A stretch of DNA of 56,069 bases from Lachnospiraceae bacterium (GTDB lineage: Bacteria > Bacillota > Clostridia > Lachnospirales > Lachnospiraceae): contig JAETQI010000029.1 of the NCBI GenBank assembly GCA_021770755.1, positions 1 to 56,069 of the forward strand. The letters are read 5' to 3'. The translations under genes were made by a program, and so were the position numbers. Under the pieces are notes generated by a model, which was not told the origin of the DNA, ran no database searches, and saw nothing but the letters and a program-made list of their open reading frames with translations. Positions 25,076-34,097 of the stretch are shown in pieces (the stretch's first letter is position 1; each line of letters opens with the position of its first letter).

Positions 25076-25787
25076 CTTTTTGCTCCTTCTTCATTAGACA
25101 CGCTTCCGACTTTTCTTCCTCCAGCCCGAAATGCGCTGCCAGAACCGACAGAACGTGTTCCCGTGTATCCTTTTCAAAATCTGAACGGGTATAAGTAAAA
25201 AAGCCTGTATGCGCCCAGTCAATTTCCACCGGCGGATGATACAATGCCCAGGAATTAAAGTTTTTCAGTGTCGCTTCCGGATCCGGACAGCGCTGAATCT
25301 GATCCATCATAAATTTCTTGTCCGGATCATCGCGGTCAAAGAACCGGGTGGCACAGATATCCGGCGGATCACAGAGCATGATAGCAACGCGGTCATACGA
25401 TGAGATCTCCCGCAGCACATCCGGCGGAATGTTAGTATCCACGATGATCTTCTTCCCAGATGCTGCCAGCCTGAGCAGCTCCAGGATCTCTACCTCCACA
25501 CATTCCGTCGTAACACGATCCGTCCAGTTCCAATGTTCTTCCGGCGTCATACTGAGCCACTCCTCCCAGCCGCTCATGGTATCAAAATAGCACAAACCCG
25601 GCTGTTTCCACCGCGACAGCTTATTGCGCGGGAAAACGTCATGGTAATTTTCACCGCAATGTACCATGTCATACCGCTCGGCCAGCATCCTGACCATCGT
25701 GGATTTTCCCGCATAGCTGTGTCCGTTTATGAAATAGACATTCTGCAGGTAATGTTGAATTAAATTACCGCTTAATTGTATTTTCAT
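25059..25787 (-). CDS. P-loop kinase-like protein
   Basis: A 242-residue cytosolic protein. Walker A is GHSYAGKST at about residues 22-30, followed by a shikimate/nucleoside-kinase-like layout: YDMVHCGENYHDV, a helical lid, and KKIIVDTNIPPDVL (strand plus acidic residue, about 115-128). AIMLCDPPDICATRFFDRDD contains the arginine-rich lid. The phosphate acceptor is unknown. The gene starts 4 bp inside the end of the HTH gene and ends 17 bp inside the antiporter gene. It is probably a small-molecule or nucleotide kinase, but a nucleotide-sensing regulator is equally possible. Confidence 0.7.
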   Translation of the reverse strand: MKIQLSGNLIQHYLQNVYFINGHSYAGKSTMVRMLAERYDMVHCGENYHDVFPRNKLSRWKQPGLCYFDTMSGWEEWLSMTPEEHWNWTDRVTTECVEVEILELLRLAASGKKIIVDTNIPPDVLREISSYDRVAIMLCDPPDICATRFFDRDDPDKKFMMDQIQRCPDPEATLKNFNSWALYHPPVEIDWAHTGFFTYTRSDFEKDTREHVLSVLAAHFGLEEEKSEACLMKKEQKDGAEV

Positions 25788-27028
25788 TTATCCTCCAATC
25801 TTAAAACCGTCTTGAGAACCTCCAGCGCTTCCTCCTCCAGTTCCCTGCATCTATGCAGAATGCCGATGTACGCCTGGCGTTTTATCTGGGCTTCCGCCGC
25901 ATTTTCAGGCGTTTTAGGGAGCATCTCATGCATACATTTTTCACAGATAGACAAAATTTCTTCATATTTTGAAATCACGGTCCAGATCGCACTGTTATCA
26001 ATATCCCATATCATATTCATACAGCATTCAAGAAACTGCCTGATTCGGAGTTTGCCTTCATAGTGTATAAAGATATGCGGAAACATACACGCGATCTCTG
26101 TCTGTCCCTGATTCGTTTCTTTCCGAAGTTCTCCACACCAGTTATCATAGATAACCAGTCCGTATCCCACAAGGGGCTGTTCAAACGAATGTACTTTATT
26201 GCTTAAAAGCGCATACCCTTTTTGCAAGGCTTCTCTGCACTTGTCAGCGACAGAAACCGTTCTCGTGCCAGGTTTGATGAGAAACAGTTCTGAATCCTTC
26301 ACATACCATTCCGAAAAATCTTTCAATTGTCCAAAAGACATGATGGAATTTTTATCATCATCACCATCCAAAAAAGGGATTCCCTTCAAGATTCTTCCAG
26401 CGTTAGAATATCCTGTCGCCAGTATCGTGTCTGTATATTCTCTGGGGATAACGATCACAGGATAGCCGCTTTGTATATGGTCAATCGCCATCCGAATGAA
26501 CTCATCCTGAGAATACTCCGCTTTCGCATAGATCTCACAGGTCAATCCATATAACGCAAGACATTCATCCCAGTTATCCTCACCCCCCCAGGAATAGCCA
26601 AAGCTGATGCCGGAAAATGCCCCCTGGAGAATATATTCCGTGTCATCATTGATCTGTTGATTCATCGCATTTCTGCGCTTCTCAAGTCCCATGAAAAGCT
26701 TGATCGCGGACAGGATTGCCGGTTTCGACATACTGCGGGGCCATCTTGTACCTGTGAAATCCGCTATAGGCGCATACGGCAGCAATATATGCTCAAAGTT
26801 AGCTTTCGCGGCAGGCATTGGCGCTGGAAAAAGAAGCTGGTCTATGGTACACCCTAACAATTCTGACAACTCCACAAGAAGAGACAATTCCGGCATCGTA
26901 TGCCCGTTTTCCCATTTACTTACAGCCTGGGGACTTATGCTTAATTGTCTGGCAACGTCCTCCTGTGTCAATCCCCTGCTTTTCCTAAACAGCGCGATCT
27001 GTTTCCCAGCCTTTATATTATCTAACAT
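25784..27028 (-). CDS. HTH (XRE) protein with large C-terminal domain
   Basis: A 414-residue protein. Residues 5-62 are a clear XRE helix-turn-helix (GKQIALFRKSRGLTQEDVARQLSIS, then QAVSKWENG). The rest, about 340 residues, begins with FSGISFGYSWGGEDNWDECLALYGL near 135-160 and continues with SGYPVIVIP and ATGYSNAGR. This spacing recalls papain-like or BtrH/C39-like folds used by some HTH fusion proteins, but the catalytic residues cannot be confirmed by eye. A helical C-terminus with a HEMLPKTPENAAEA region ends the protein. It heads an overlapping operon with a P-loop protein and an antiporter and is presumably the regulator. Confidence 0.75.
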   Translation of the reverse strand: MLDNIKAGKQIALFRKSRGLTQEDVARQLSISPQAVSKWENGHTMPELSLLVELSELLGCTIDQLLFPAPMPAAKANFEHILLPYAPIADFTGTRWPRSMSKPAILSAIKLFMGLEKRRNAMNQQINDDTEYILQGAFSGISFGYSWGGEDNWDECLALYGLTCEIYAKAEYSQDEFIRMAIDHIQSGYPVIVIPREYTDTILATGYSNAGRILKGIPFLDGDDDKNSIMSFGQLKDFSEWYVKDSELFLIKPGTRTVSVADKCREALQKGYALLSNKVHSFEQPLVGYGLVIYDNWCGELRKETNQGQTEIACMFPHIFIHYEGKLRIRQFLECCMNMIWDIDNSAIWTVISKYEEILSICEKCMHEMLPKTPENAAEAQIKRQAYIGILHRCRELEEEALEVLKTVLRLEDK

Positions 27029-27187
27029 TTCCGACTCCTTCCATGTTATTCAGGTCTGCCTTCTGACAGAAAAATAACAATATGTTTTTCTTTATTATAG
27101 GGAAATATAGATGCCTTTACCATACTTGTAAAGTTGTGTTTTAAATATTAAAATTTAACTTCAGGTTAAGAAACTACACGCTACAAT

Positions 27188-27330
27188 TTTGTTTAAGCCA
27201 GTTCCGCGCATATTCGCAATAATCTTTATCAAGGATCGCGCTTATGTGATGTTCCTTCCACAGCACTATTCATTTTTTCCAAAAGTTCCTCATTTGGACG
27301 ATGATAAAACTTCCGGTCAGCCTGTAGAAA
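27188..27330 (-). pseudogene. Decayed coding remnant in an intergenic stretch
   Basis: The 383-bp gap between the HTH gene and rlmH contains no intact gene. On the minus strand one frame reads DRKFYHRPNEELLEKMNSAV and then stops, and a neighbouring frame continues SAILDKDYCEYARNWLKQN before a stop near 27180. This looks like one C-terminal coding sequence broken by a frameshift; I cannot name the family. A 23-bp piece of it (27281-27303) recurs at 39754-39776. The rest of the gap is AT-rich, with a TATAAT on the minus strand at 27094-27099 that may be the -10 of the HTH operon. Confidence 0.3.
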
Positions 27331-27411
27331 GGATCACAGGTTTCTCTCCACCGCTGCGGATGCGTCATACGTTGTGGCTCCATCGGCTATCCCCCTTACA
27401 TCACATCATTC

Positions 27412-27891
27412 TCACTTATGATACGGTTCCCCGTTGATGATCCGATAGCACCTGTAGATCTGTTCGATCAGAATGACCCGCATCAACTGGTGCGGAAAAG
27501 TCATATCTGAAAAGCTGAGTTTCTCGTCTGCCCGTTTGATAACGCTGTCGTGCAGTCCGAGCGAACCGCCGATCACAAACACCAGGCTGCTCTTTCCGCT
27601 AAGTCCGAGCTGCTCAATATGTCCTGCCAGCTCAACGGAATCGCGCTTCCTGCCATCGATCGCAAGCGCGATACAGTATGCATTTTCTTTGATATTCTTT
27701 AAGATGCGTTCCGCTTCTTTCTGCCTGATCTGGTCTTCCAGTGTCTCAGACGCCTTATCGGGCGTCTTTTCGTCCGCCACCTCTATGATCTCCAGCTTAC
27801 AATATTTCGAAAGCCTTTTCTGATACTCTGCGACCGCATCGCGAAAATATTTCTCTTTGATCTTCCCCACTGTGACAAAAGTTATGTTCAT
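27412..27891 (-). CDS. rlmH: 23S rRNA (pseudouridine1915-N3)-methyltransferase
   Basis: A 159-residue SPOUT methyltransferase that methylates pseudouridine 1915 in helix 69 of 23S rRNA on the assembled ribosome. Diagnostic features: MNITFVTVGKIKEKYF start, ALAIDGRKRDS near residue 75, the cofactor-knot segment FVIGGSLGLHDSV near 103, and the C-terminal MTFPHQLMRVILIEQIYRCYRI ending in YHK. Length is exactly typical. It follows the small membrane protein gene by 9 bp. Confidence 0.97.
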   Translation of the reverse strand: MNITFVTVGKIKEKYFRDAVAEYQKRLSKYCKLEIIEVADEKTPDKASETLEDQIRQKEAERILKNIKENAYCIALAIDGRKRDSVELAGHIEQLGLSGKSSLVFVIGGSLGLHDSVIKRADEKLSFSDMTFPHQLMRVILIEQIYRCYRIINGEPYHK

Positions 27892-27900
27892 CCTGAAATA

Positions 27901-28398
27901 TCATTGCTCCTCAAATAGATCCGCATAAAGCTCCTCGCACAAGGCATCGAGGTAAGAGGCGTTCATGCTCCCAAACTCCTGTGTGACGGCCGTTTTGATC
28001 GCTTCGAAATACTGAAAATACTTCATCTCGTCCGGCGTTCCCGCCTCAGACCACGTAGATCTCCTGATCGCATCCGCCGTGAGATGCACTTTCGCCCATG
28101 CTTTGATCCGCTCTGTCAGATCGTCCTCCTGTACTGCTTCCATGGCATATCTTTTCGAGGACTGGAACGAAGCGATTCCCATCACGATAAATACGGCAAA
28201 CAAAGCCCCCATTGCCCCATATGTGATGAATCTGCCCGCACCGGCGAAACGAAAAGGCAGCACACCCGCCATCATCAAAACGAGTGCGATCATTCCGATC
28301 ACACCCACAAACAAAAGAGTATAGGCAGAGCTTTTGTAATCCTCTGCCTTTGTCTTCTTATCCTGATATACTTTTATATCATCATTTCTGTCTGACAT
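27901..28398 (-). CDS. Small membrane protein of unknown function
   Basis: A 165-residue protein. A charged N-terminus (SDRNDDIKVYQDKKTKAEDYK) precedes two membrane helices at about residues 24-46 and 52-74, then a cytoplasmic helical domain with ending ELYADLFEEQ. It resembles clostridial proteins commonly found next to rlmH, with no known role. The start at 28398 is preferred because GGAGATTTGG precedes it; the longer reading enters the gltA-like gene. It is 16 bp downstream of that gene and 9 bp upstream of rlmH. Confidence 0.7.
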   Translation of the reverse strand: MSDRNDDIKVYQDKKTKAEDYKSSAYTLLFVGVIGMIALVLMMAGVLPFRFAGAGRFITYGAMGALFAVFIVMGIASFQSSKRYAMEAVQEDDLTERIKAWAKVHLTADAIRRSTWSEAGTPDEMKYFQYFEAIKTAVTQEFGSMNASYLDALCEELYADLFEEQ

Positions 28399-28414
28399 AT
28401 GCCAAATCTCCTGC

Positions 28415-29800
28415 CTATCTGTTCGACAAATACTCATGGATCCCCTTTGCAGCCGCTTTGCCAGCGCCCATCGCAAGGATCACTGTCGCTGCGCCTGTCA
28501 CTGCGTCGCCGCCTGCAAACACGCCTTCTTTGGAAGTTCTGCCAAACTCCTCGTCAGCGACAATGCATTTCCATTTATTGGTCTCCAATCCTTCCGTTGT
28601 AGATGATATCAACGGATTCGGAGAGGTTCCAAGAGACATGATCACCGTGTCAAGCTCCATCTCGAACTCGCTGTCCGGGATCTCAACAGGTCTGCGCCTT
28701 CCCGATGCGTCAGGCTCGCCCAGCTCCATCCTGATGCACTTCATGCCGCGTACCCAGTTATTCTCATCCTCGAGGATCTCTGTCGGATTGGTGAGCAGGT
28801 CAAAGATAATGCCCTCCTCCTTTGCGTGATGGACTTCCTCCACCCTCGCCGGAAGCTCTTCCTCGCTCCTCCGGTATACTATATGCACCTCCGCGCCCAG
28901 ACGGAGCGCTGTCCTTGCCGCGTCCATGGCGACATTGCCGCCGCCAACGACCGCAACTTTCTTTCCGCGCATGATTGGTGTATTGGAATCCTCGTTAAAC
29001 GCTTTCATGAGATTGCTTCTGGTCAGATACTCGTTGGCGGAGAATACACCGTTCGCATTCTCTCCAGGAATCCCCATAAACTTGGGAAGTCCCGCTCCGG
29101 AACCGATAAATACCGCCTCAAATCCCTCTTCGCTGATCAGCTCATCGATCGTGATCGATTTGCCGATGATCACATTTTTCTCTATCTTCACACCCAGCGA
29201 TACCACATTTGCGATCTCTTTGGCGACAACCTCCTCCTTCGGCAGTCTGAACTCCGGAATCCCGTACACCAGTACGCCGCCCGCTTCATGGAGCGCCTCA
29301 AAGATCGTAACGTCATAACCGAGCTTTGCAAGGTCACCTGCACAGGTAAGACCCGCAGGACCAGAACCGATCACTGCCACTTTCCTGCCGTTCTTCTCTT
29401 TTGCCGGCTCCGGCCTGATCCCGTTCTCCCTCGCCCAGTCCGCAACGAAACGCTCCAGCTTGCCGATCGAGACCGGATCACCCTTGATACCTCTGATACA
29501 CTTGCCCTCACACTGGCTCTCCTGCGGACACACACGTCCGCACACTGCCGGAAGCGCCGAGGAACGGCTGATGATCTGATATGCCTCCTCAATGTTTCCA
29601 AGCTTTACCTGCTCGATAAATGCCGGAATGTCGATCGCCACAGGGCATCCCTTGACACACTGCGCATTTTTGCAGTTGATGCAGCGTGTCGCCTCCTCCA
29701 TCGCTTCTTCTTTATTGTAACCAAGGCAGACTTCATCGAAATTCTTAGCCCTGGCAGCCGCCTCCTGCTCACGTACAGGTACTTTCGTCAATACATCCAT
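28415..29800 (-). CDS. NADPH-dependent glutamate synthase-like / NfnB-type large subunit
   Basis: A 461-residue flavoprotein. The N-terminal cysteine cluster CINCKNAQCVKGCP (about residues 37-50) with CGRVCPQESQCEGKCIRG (about 90-107) binds [4Fe-4S] centres. A FAD loop VIGSGPAGLTCAGDLAKLG (about 145-163) and an NADP loop VVGGGNVAMDAARTALRLG (about 285-303) follow. This domain order is shared by the GltD-like glutamate synthase subunit and by NfnB of the electron-bifurcating NADH-dependent ferredoxin:NADP+ oxidoreductase. The 1-bp overlap with an NfnA-like gene favours NfnB; no glutamate synthase large subunit is present here. Confidence 0.9.
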   Translation of the reverse strand: MDVLTKVPVREQEAAARAKNFDEVCLGYNKEEAMEEATRCINCKNAQCVKGCPVAIDIPAFIEQVKLGNIEEAYQIISRSSALPAVCGRVCPQESQCEGKCIRGIKGDPVSIGKLERFVADWARENGIRPEPAKEKNGRKVAVIGSGPAGLTCAGDLAKLGYDVTIFEALHEAGGVLVYGIPEFRLPKEEVVAKEIANVVSLGVKIEKNVIIGKSITIDELISEEGFEAVFIGSGAGLPKFMGIPGENANGVFSANEYLTRSNLMKAFNEDSNTPIMRGKKVAVVGGGNVAMDAARTALRLGAEVHIVYRRSEEELPARVEEVHHAKEEGIIFDLLTNPTEILEDENNWVRGMKCIRMELGEPDASGRRRPVEIPDSEFEMELDTVIMSLGTSPNPLISSTTEGLETNKWKCIVADEEFGRTSKEGVFAGGDAVTGAATVILAMGAGKAAAKGIHEYLSNR

Positions 29801-30687
29801 TATTTGTCACCTCCACAATGTCCACATCCGCCGTGATGCGTATCACCTTCCTGCAATCTCAGCATTGCCCTTCCCTCCGCAGTCTTGTAGATCTGCTGAC
29901 GCTTCATCGCCTCGTCAAAATTCACAAGATGCCCGTCAAACTCCGGACCGTCAACACATGCAAATTTTACCTTGTCGCCGACTGTGACACGGCATGCGCC
30001 GCACATTCCTGTACCGTCTACCATGATCGGATTCAGGCTGACGATCGTGGGGATCCCCAGCTCTTTTGTGAGCTTACAGACAAATTTCATCATGATCATG
30101 GGGCCGATCGCGATACACAGATCATATTTTTTGCCCTCATTGACAAGCTCCTGGATCGTCTGCGTCACCATGCCCTTGCGTCCGTAGGAACCATCGTCCG
30201 TTGTGACATACAGATTGCCTGCAACCGCTTCCATCTCTTTTTCCAGGATCAGCAGCTCCTGATTCTTTGCGCCGACAATGACGTCTGCCGCTATGCCATT
30301 GCTATGTAACCATTTAACCTGCGGGTAGACCGGTGCCGTTCCAACACCGCCTGCCACAAAGAGGATCTTCTTCTTTGCCAGCTCAGCCTTGTCCTCACCG
30401 ACCATCTCAGAAGCACAGCCCAGCGGCCCGACAAAATCATGAAAGAAGTCTCCTGTCTTGAGCACTGCCATTCTGGTCGTCTCAGCGCCTACCGTCTGAA
30501 ATACGATCGTCACAGTCCCCTGTTCTCTATCGTAATCGCAGATCGTGAGCGGTATCCTCTCGCCATCCTGATCCATTCTTACGATCACAAACTGCCCCGG
30601 CTGACAATTCTTTGCCACGCGCGGCGCTTCCACTACCATGGAATAAATATTCGTAGTGAGTTCTTTCGCCTCTAAAATTTTGTACAT
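29800..30687 (-). CDS. FAD/NAD-binding ferredoxin reductase-like, NfnA-type small subunit
   Basis: A 295-residue protein of the dihydroorotate-dehydrogenase electron-transfer-subunit / sulfide dehydrogenase group. An FAD-binding barrel (residues 1-100, RMDQDGERIPLTICDYDRE) precedes an NAD domain with LFVAGGVGTAPVYPQVKWLHS (about 115-135). A C-terminal four-cysteine region, with CGACRVTVGDKVKFACVDGPEFDGH, binds [2Fe-2S]. Together with the overlapping larger subunit it would form the NfnAB complex that couples NADH, ferredoxin and NADP+. The extreme C-terminus HHGGCGHCGGDK is His/Cys-rich and could bind metal. It has a good promoter at 30785-30813. Confidence 0.9.
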   Translation of the reverse strand: MYKILEAKELTTNIYSMVVEAPRVAKNCQPGQFVIVRMDQDGERIPLTICDYDREQGTVTIVFQTVGAETTRMAVLKTGDFFHDFVGPLGCASEMVGEDKAELAKKKILFVAGGVGTAPVYPQVKWLHSNGIAADVIVGAKNQELLILEKEMEAVAGNLYVTTDDGSYGRKGMVTQTIQELVNEGKKYDLCIAIGPMIMMKFVCKLTKELGIPTIVSLNPIMVDGTGMCGACRVTVGDKVKFACVDGPEFDGHLVNFDEAMKRQQIYKTAEGRAMLRLQEGDTHHGGCGHCGGDK

Positions 30688-30784
30688 CAGCTACTTCACC
30701 ATACCTTTCTTAATTTATATACAGCATTTTTATACACAGCTTTCTTTCATGTGCATTTCCTGATCTATTTCAAACGCCTATATC

Positions 30785-30813
30785 ATTGTATATGAAATAT
30801 CACATTATTTCAA
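30785..30813 (-). promoter_or_regulatory. Sigma-A promoter of the nfnA-nfnB-like operon
   Basis: On the minus strand TTGAAA (30808-30813), 17 bp, TACAAT (30785-30790), about 100 bp from the start codon at 30687. The long leader has no obvious riboswitch. Confidence 0.65.
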
Positions 30814-30821
30814 CTTATTTT

Positions 30822-32315
30822 TCACGGCTCCTCAAAAGGCTCAAGATCATATTTTCCCTCATCGATCTTATATGCGCGATACAGATCCGCTGTATCCGAA
30901 TCGATCGCATAGATATCATTCGTATCATGCACCTCGCCCGTTGTATCCATATACGCCTCATAGACAATATAGTAAATGGCTCCGTCTTTCTCATACAGGG
31001 TTCTCACCTTGTACTGGTTTACACCAAGCTTATTTGGTACATTCCCCTCCACACTCGACAGTTTTCCGCTCGCCCACAGATTGTTCCTCAAAACCTGCAG
31101 CGCAAGCTCAGTGTCAAAATTAGCCTGTATCTCCAGATGGTAAGTGCGGTTCACCACCCCGCTGCCAAGTCCGTCCTCATCGATCGCAATAAATGAAAAA
31201 TTGCTGATGCCGTACGGCATCTCGATCGGATCCGTATACCGAAGACTGCTTTTATTCGGTACAGAGCCGTCTGTCGTGTAGTAAACTTTTGTTCCGTAAT
31301 CGCGGTGTACCTCGATCAATGCCGGCTCCGCGTATGTCCCGCTCTCCGGTCTGACCACAGGCGCATCGGGTGCGGACAGATTAATGTAATAGCGCTGTGT
31401 CTCGATCTCACTCCTGATCCCGTACATATTGACAAACATCGCCTTGATCGTGTACTCTCCCGATTCGAGCAGGATCGGTGTCTCATACACCTGGGAATAC
31501 TCCGTCGGCGTTGTGCCATCCAGCGTATAATATACAAATCCCTGTGTATTTCCTTTGAGTGAGATGGAGATCAGTTCATCGTACACGCCTCCCTGCTTGT
31601 TAAATTCCGGTTTTAACGCTGCATATTTATTGTATTTGGACACAATGCGCGGCACGTCGCATTCGTCCAGCACGTCGCTTAACTTCATGTACTCTTCCCT
31701 GGACTCATATATGCCCAGCAGCATATCGTACACTTCATCCCTTTTCTCATACGCCGCACCGACATTCAGGAGTTCTTCAAGCAGCGATATTGTACTTTGC
31801 TGCTGCCCGTTCTTTTCGTAATACTTTGCAAGCAAAAATCTTACATTCAGATCTTCCGAATCGATGGCGAGTGCCCGCTCCAGATAGGTCACCGCCTCGG
31901 AGTAATTGTTGTGCGCAGCACACACAACCGCCTTGTCATACTGATAGTCAAAGGAATTGTACCTGTAATCATTTACCATATGAACCGTCAATGCCGCTAT
32001 GCCGCCTGCTGCTATGATAAAAAGCATCACTGCAAGAACGATTTTCTTCATTTTAGACAGCCGGATCGATCGATCCGGAAAGTAATCACTGATGGACTCT
32101 TTGATGTCATCCTCAAATCCGTGACCGGTCTCCTGATCAGACGCGCGGTCAGCCATGTTTTCCTCTGCCATATCTTCCATCATAGAGCTGATGGACTCCT
32201 TTAGTCTGTCCTCAAGCTCTATGTCAAAGTCAGGTACGATCTTCACCTCATAGCCACAGTTTTCGCAAAGCAGTTTTCCTTCTTCCAATTCATTCTCACA
32301 ATTTGGACATTTCAT
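30822..32315 (-). CDS. Zinc-ribbon/TPR membrane protein with CHB_HEX-like repeats
   Basis: A 497-residue protein with unusual parts in order: N-terminal zinc ribbon CPNCENELEEGKLLCENCGYE (residues 3-23); acidic cytoplasmic linker (about 25-90); one membrane helix (about 95-118); a TPR-like helical region (about 130-225); two beta-sandwich repeats with YYTLDGTTPTEYSQVYETPI and YYTTDGSVPNKSSLRYTDPI, the signature of CHB_HEX-type (chitobiase C-terminal) domains; and a final domain. The sugar-binding-like repeats are outside the cell. It starts 25 bp after fhs and may be read through from it. Function unknown; it looks like a cell-wall-facing sensor or scaffold. Confidence 0.8.
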   Translation of the reverse strand: MKCPNCENELEEGKLLCENCGYEVKIVPDFDIELEDRLKESISSMMEDMAEENMADRASDQETGHGFEDDIKESISDYFPDRSIRLSKMKKIVLAVMLFIIAAGGIAALTVHMVNDYRYNSFDYQYDKAVVCAAHNNYSEAVTYLERALAIDSEDLNVRFLLAKYYEKNGQQQSTISLLEELLNVGAAYEKRDEVYDMLLGIYESREEYMKLSDVLDECDVPRIVSKYNKYAALKPEFNKQGGVYDELISISLKGNTQGFVYYTLDGTTPTEYSQVYETPILLESGEYTIKAMFVNMYGIRSEIETQRYYINLSAPDAPVVRPESGTYAEPALIEVHRDYGTKVYYTTDGSVPNKSSLRYTDPIEMPYGISNFSFIAIDEDGLGSGVVNRTYHLEIQANFDTELALQVLRNNLWASGKLSSVEGNVPNKLGVNQYKVRTLYEKDGAIYYIVYEAYMDTTGEVHDTNDIYAIDSDTADLYRAYKIDEGKYDLEPFEEP

Positions 32316-32340
32316 GCTTTACTAGCCCCAATCACACGTC

Positions 32341-34011
32341 TTAAAACAAACCCGTTATCACGCCGTCATCCGTCACATCAATATTGTATGCCGCCGGATT
32401 TTTGGGGAGCCCCGGCATTGTCATGATCGCGCCCGTGAGCACTACCACAAAACCGGCACCCGCTGATACGTATACCTCCCTCACGTTCATGGTAAAATCC
32501 TGTGGTCTGCCGAGCAGTGACGGATCGTCCGAGAGCGAGTACTGTGTTTTTGCCATACACACAGGCAGCGCACCAAATCCGATCGCTTCGAGCTTTTCGA
32601 TCTGTTTTAATGCAGCAGGTGCAAATGCGACGTCTGCCGCCCCATATATTTCCCTGGCAACGCATCTGATCTTGTCGGCGATCGGGCATTCATCACTGTA
32701 GAGCGGGGTGAAATGACTCTCCTTTGTCTCCAAAGTGTTCAGAACCGCCCTGGCGAGTTCGATACCGCCTTCTCCGCCTTTTTCCCACACTTCTGAGAGC
32801 GCAAAATCACAATTTCTGTCCTCGCAGAACTTTTTCACAAAATCGATCTCCGCCTGGGTATCGGACACAAATGCATTCAATGTGACGATCACAGGTACCT
32901 GATACTTCTGTATATTCTCAATATGTTTTTCCAGATTCACGATGCCCTTCCTGAGCGCTTCCAGGTTCTCTGCGTTCAGATCGCTCTTCGCCACGCCGCC
33001 GTTGTATTTGAGCGCCCTGATCGTCGCCACCAGCACCACTGCGTCCGGAGACAACCCTGCCTGACGGCACTTGATATCAAAAAATTTCTCCGCGCCAAGA
33101 TCTGCGCCAAACCCCGCCTCTGTCACGACATAATCAGCCATCTTCAGGGCAGCTTTTGTCGCGCGCACACTGTTGCAGCCGTGCGCGATATTGGCAAACG
33201 GACCGCCGTGAATGACCGCCGGCGTATGTTCAAGCGTCTGGATCAGATTCGGCTTGATGGCATCCTTTAACAGTGCCGCCATAGCGCCCGTCGCATGGAT
33301 CTGACCTGCGGTCACCGGCTCCCCCGCCTGATCGTACGCCACAACCATCCTGTCAAGACGCTTCTTTAGATCCTCCATATCATTTGCAAGACACAGCACT
33401 GCCATGATCTCCGATGCCACAGTGATGACAAAGTGATCTTCCCTGACAAAGCCGTCCATCTTGTTTCCAAGTCCGACAACCACATTCCGAAGCACCCTGT
33501 CATTCATGTCAAGGCACCTCTTCCACACGATCTGCCTCGTGTCGATCCCCAGCTCATTTCCCTGCTGGATATGGTTGTCAAGCAACGCCGCACACAGATT
33601 ATTTGCAGCCGTTATCGCATGAAAATCTCCTGTAAAATGAAGATTTAGGTCTTCCATCGGGACAACCTGCGCCATTCCGCCGCCGGCGGCGCCGCCCTTG
33701 ATCCCAAAACAAGGACCGAGCGAAGGCTCACGCAGCGCAATGACAGCGCGCTTTCCCAGCCTGCCAAACGCCTGTCCCAGACCGACACTCGTGGTGGTCT
33801 TCCCCTCCCCAGCCGGTGTGGGGTTGATCGCAGTCACAAGGATGAGTCTGCCGTCTTTATGGCCTTCTATTTTTTTCAGATATTCCTCAGATATTTTGGC
33901 TTTGTATTTTCCGTACAGTTCAAGGTCATCTATAGTCATATCAAGCTTCCCTGCAACCTCAGCAATGGGATACAGTTCCGCTTCCTGTGCGATCTCAATG
34001 TCAGATTTCAT
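32341..34011 (-). CDS. fhs: Formate-tetrahydrofolate ligase
   Basis: A 556-residue cytosolic enzyme that joins formate to tetrahydrofolate with ATP, giving 10-formyl-THF, an entry to the one-carbon pool and the methyl branch of acetogenesis. The ATP site [20 protein letters not shown] is near residues 59-78; [19 protein letters not shown] near 93-111 and [17 protein letters not shown] near 130-146 are also diagnostic, and length matches the family. It has its own promoter at 34064-34092 and AAAGGAGGAG before the ATG. No acetogenesis genes lie beside it here. Confidence 0.98.
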   Translation of the reverse strand: MKSDIEIAQEAELYPIAEVAGKLDMTIDDLELYGKYKAKISEEYLKKIEGHKDGRLILVTAINPTPAGEGKTTTSVGLGQAFGRLGKRAVIALREPSLGPCFGIKGGAAGGGMAQVVPMEDLNLHFTGDFHAITAANNLCAALLDNHIQQGNELGIDTRQIVWKRCLDMNDRVLRNVVVGLGNKMDGFVREDHFVITVASEIMAVLCLANDMEDLKKRLDRMVVAYDQAGEPVTAGQIHATGAMAALLKDAIKPNLIQTLEHTPAVIHGGPFANIAHGCNSVRATKAALKMADYVVTEAGFGADLGAEKFFDIKCRQAGLSPDAVVLVATIRALKYNGGVAKSDLNAENLEALRKGIVNLEKHIENIQKYQVPVIVTLNAFVSDTQAEIDFVKKFCEDRNCDFALSEVWEKGGEGGIELARAVLNTLETKESHFTPLYSDECPIADKIRCVAREIYGAADVAFAPAALKQIEKLEAIGFGALPVCMAKTQYSLSDDPSLLGRPQDFTMNVREVYVSAGAGFVVVLTGAIMTMPGLPKNPAAYNIDVTDDGVITGLF

Positions 34012-34063
34012 AAATTATGCTCCTCCTTTGCAGTACACTATGCTTACAATCACTTATTTTAAT

Positions 34064-34092
34064 AGAATACCATTTATCCCGTCCGGTGTCTA
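34064..34092 (-). promoter_or_regulatory. Sigma-A promoter of fhs
   Basis: On the minus strand TAGACA (34087-34092), 17 bp, TATTCT (34064-34069), in the 86-bp gap between the ftsK stop and the fhs start. Confidence 0.55.
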
Positions 34093-34097
34093 TTAAA

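Noticed and set aside
27189-27437. A plus-strand frame of 82 codons before rlmH
   Set aside because: It runs antisense over decayed sequence, overlaps the rlmH 3' end, has no ribosome site and shows no family pattern.
28415-29800. Calling this gene gltD of glutamate synthase
   Set aside because: The large glutamate synthase subunit is absent and the overlapping partner is NfnA-like, which fits the bifurcating complex better.
34012-34097. THF or other riboswitch upstream of fhs
   Set aside because: The gap is only 86 bp and is filled by a promoter and ribosome site, so it is too short for a known aptamer plus expression platform.
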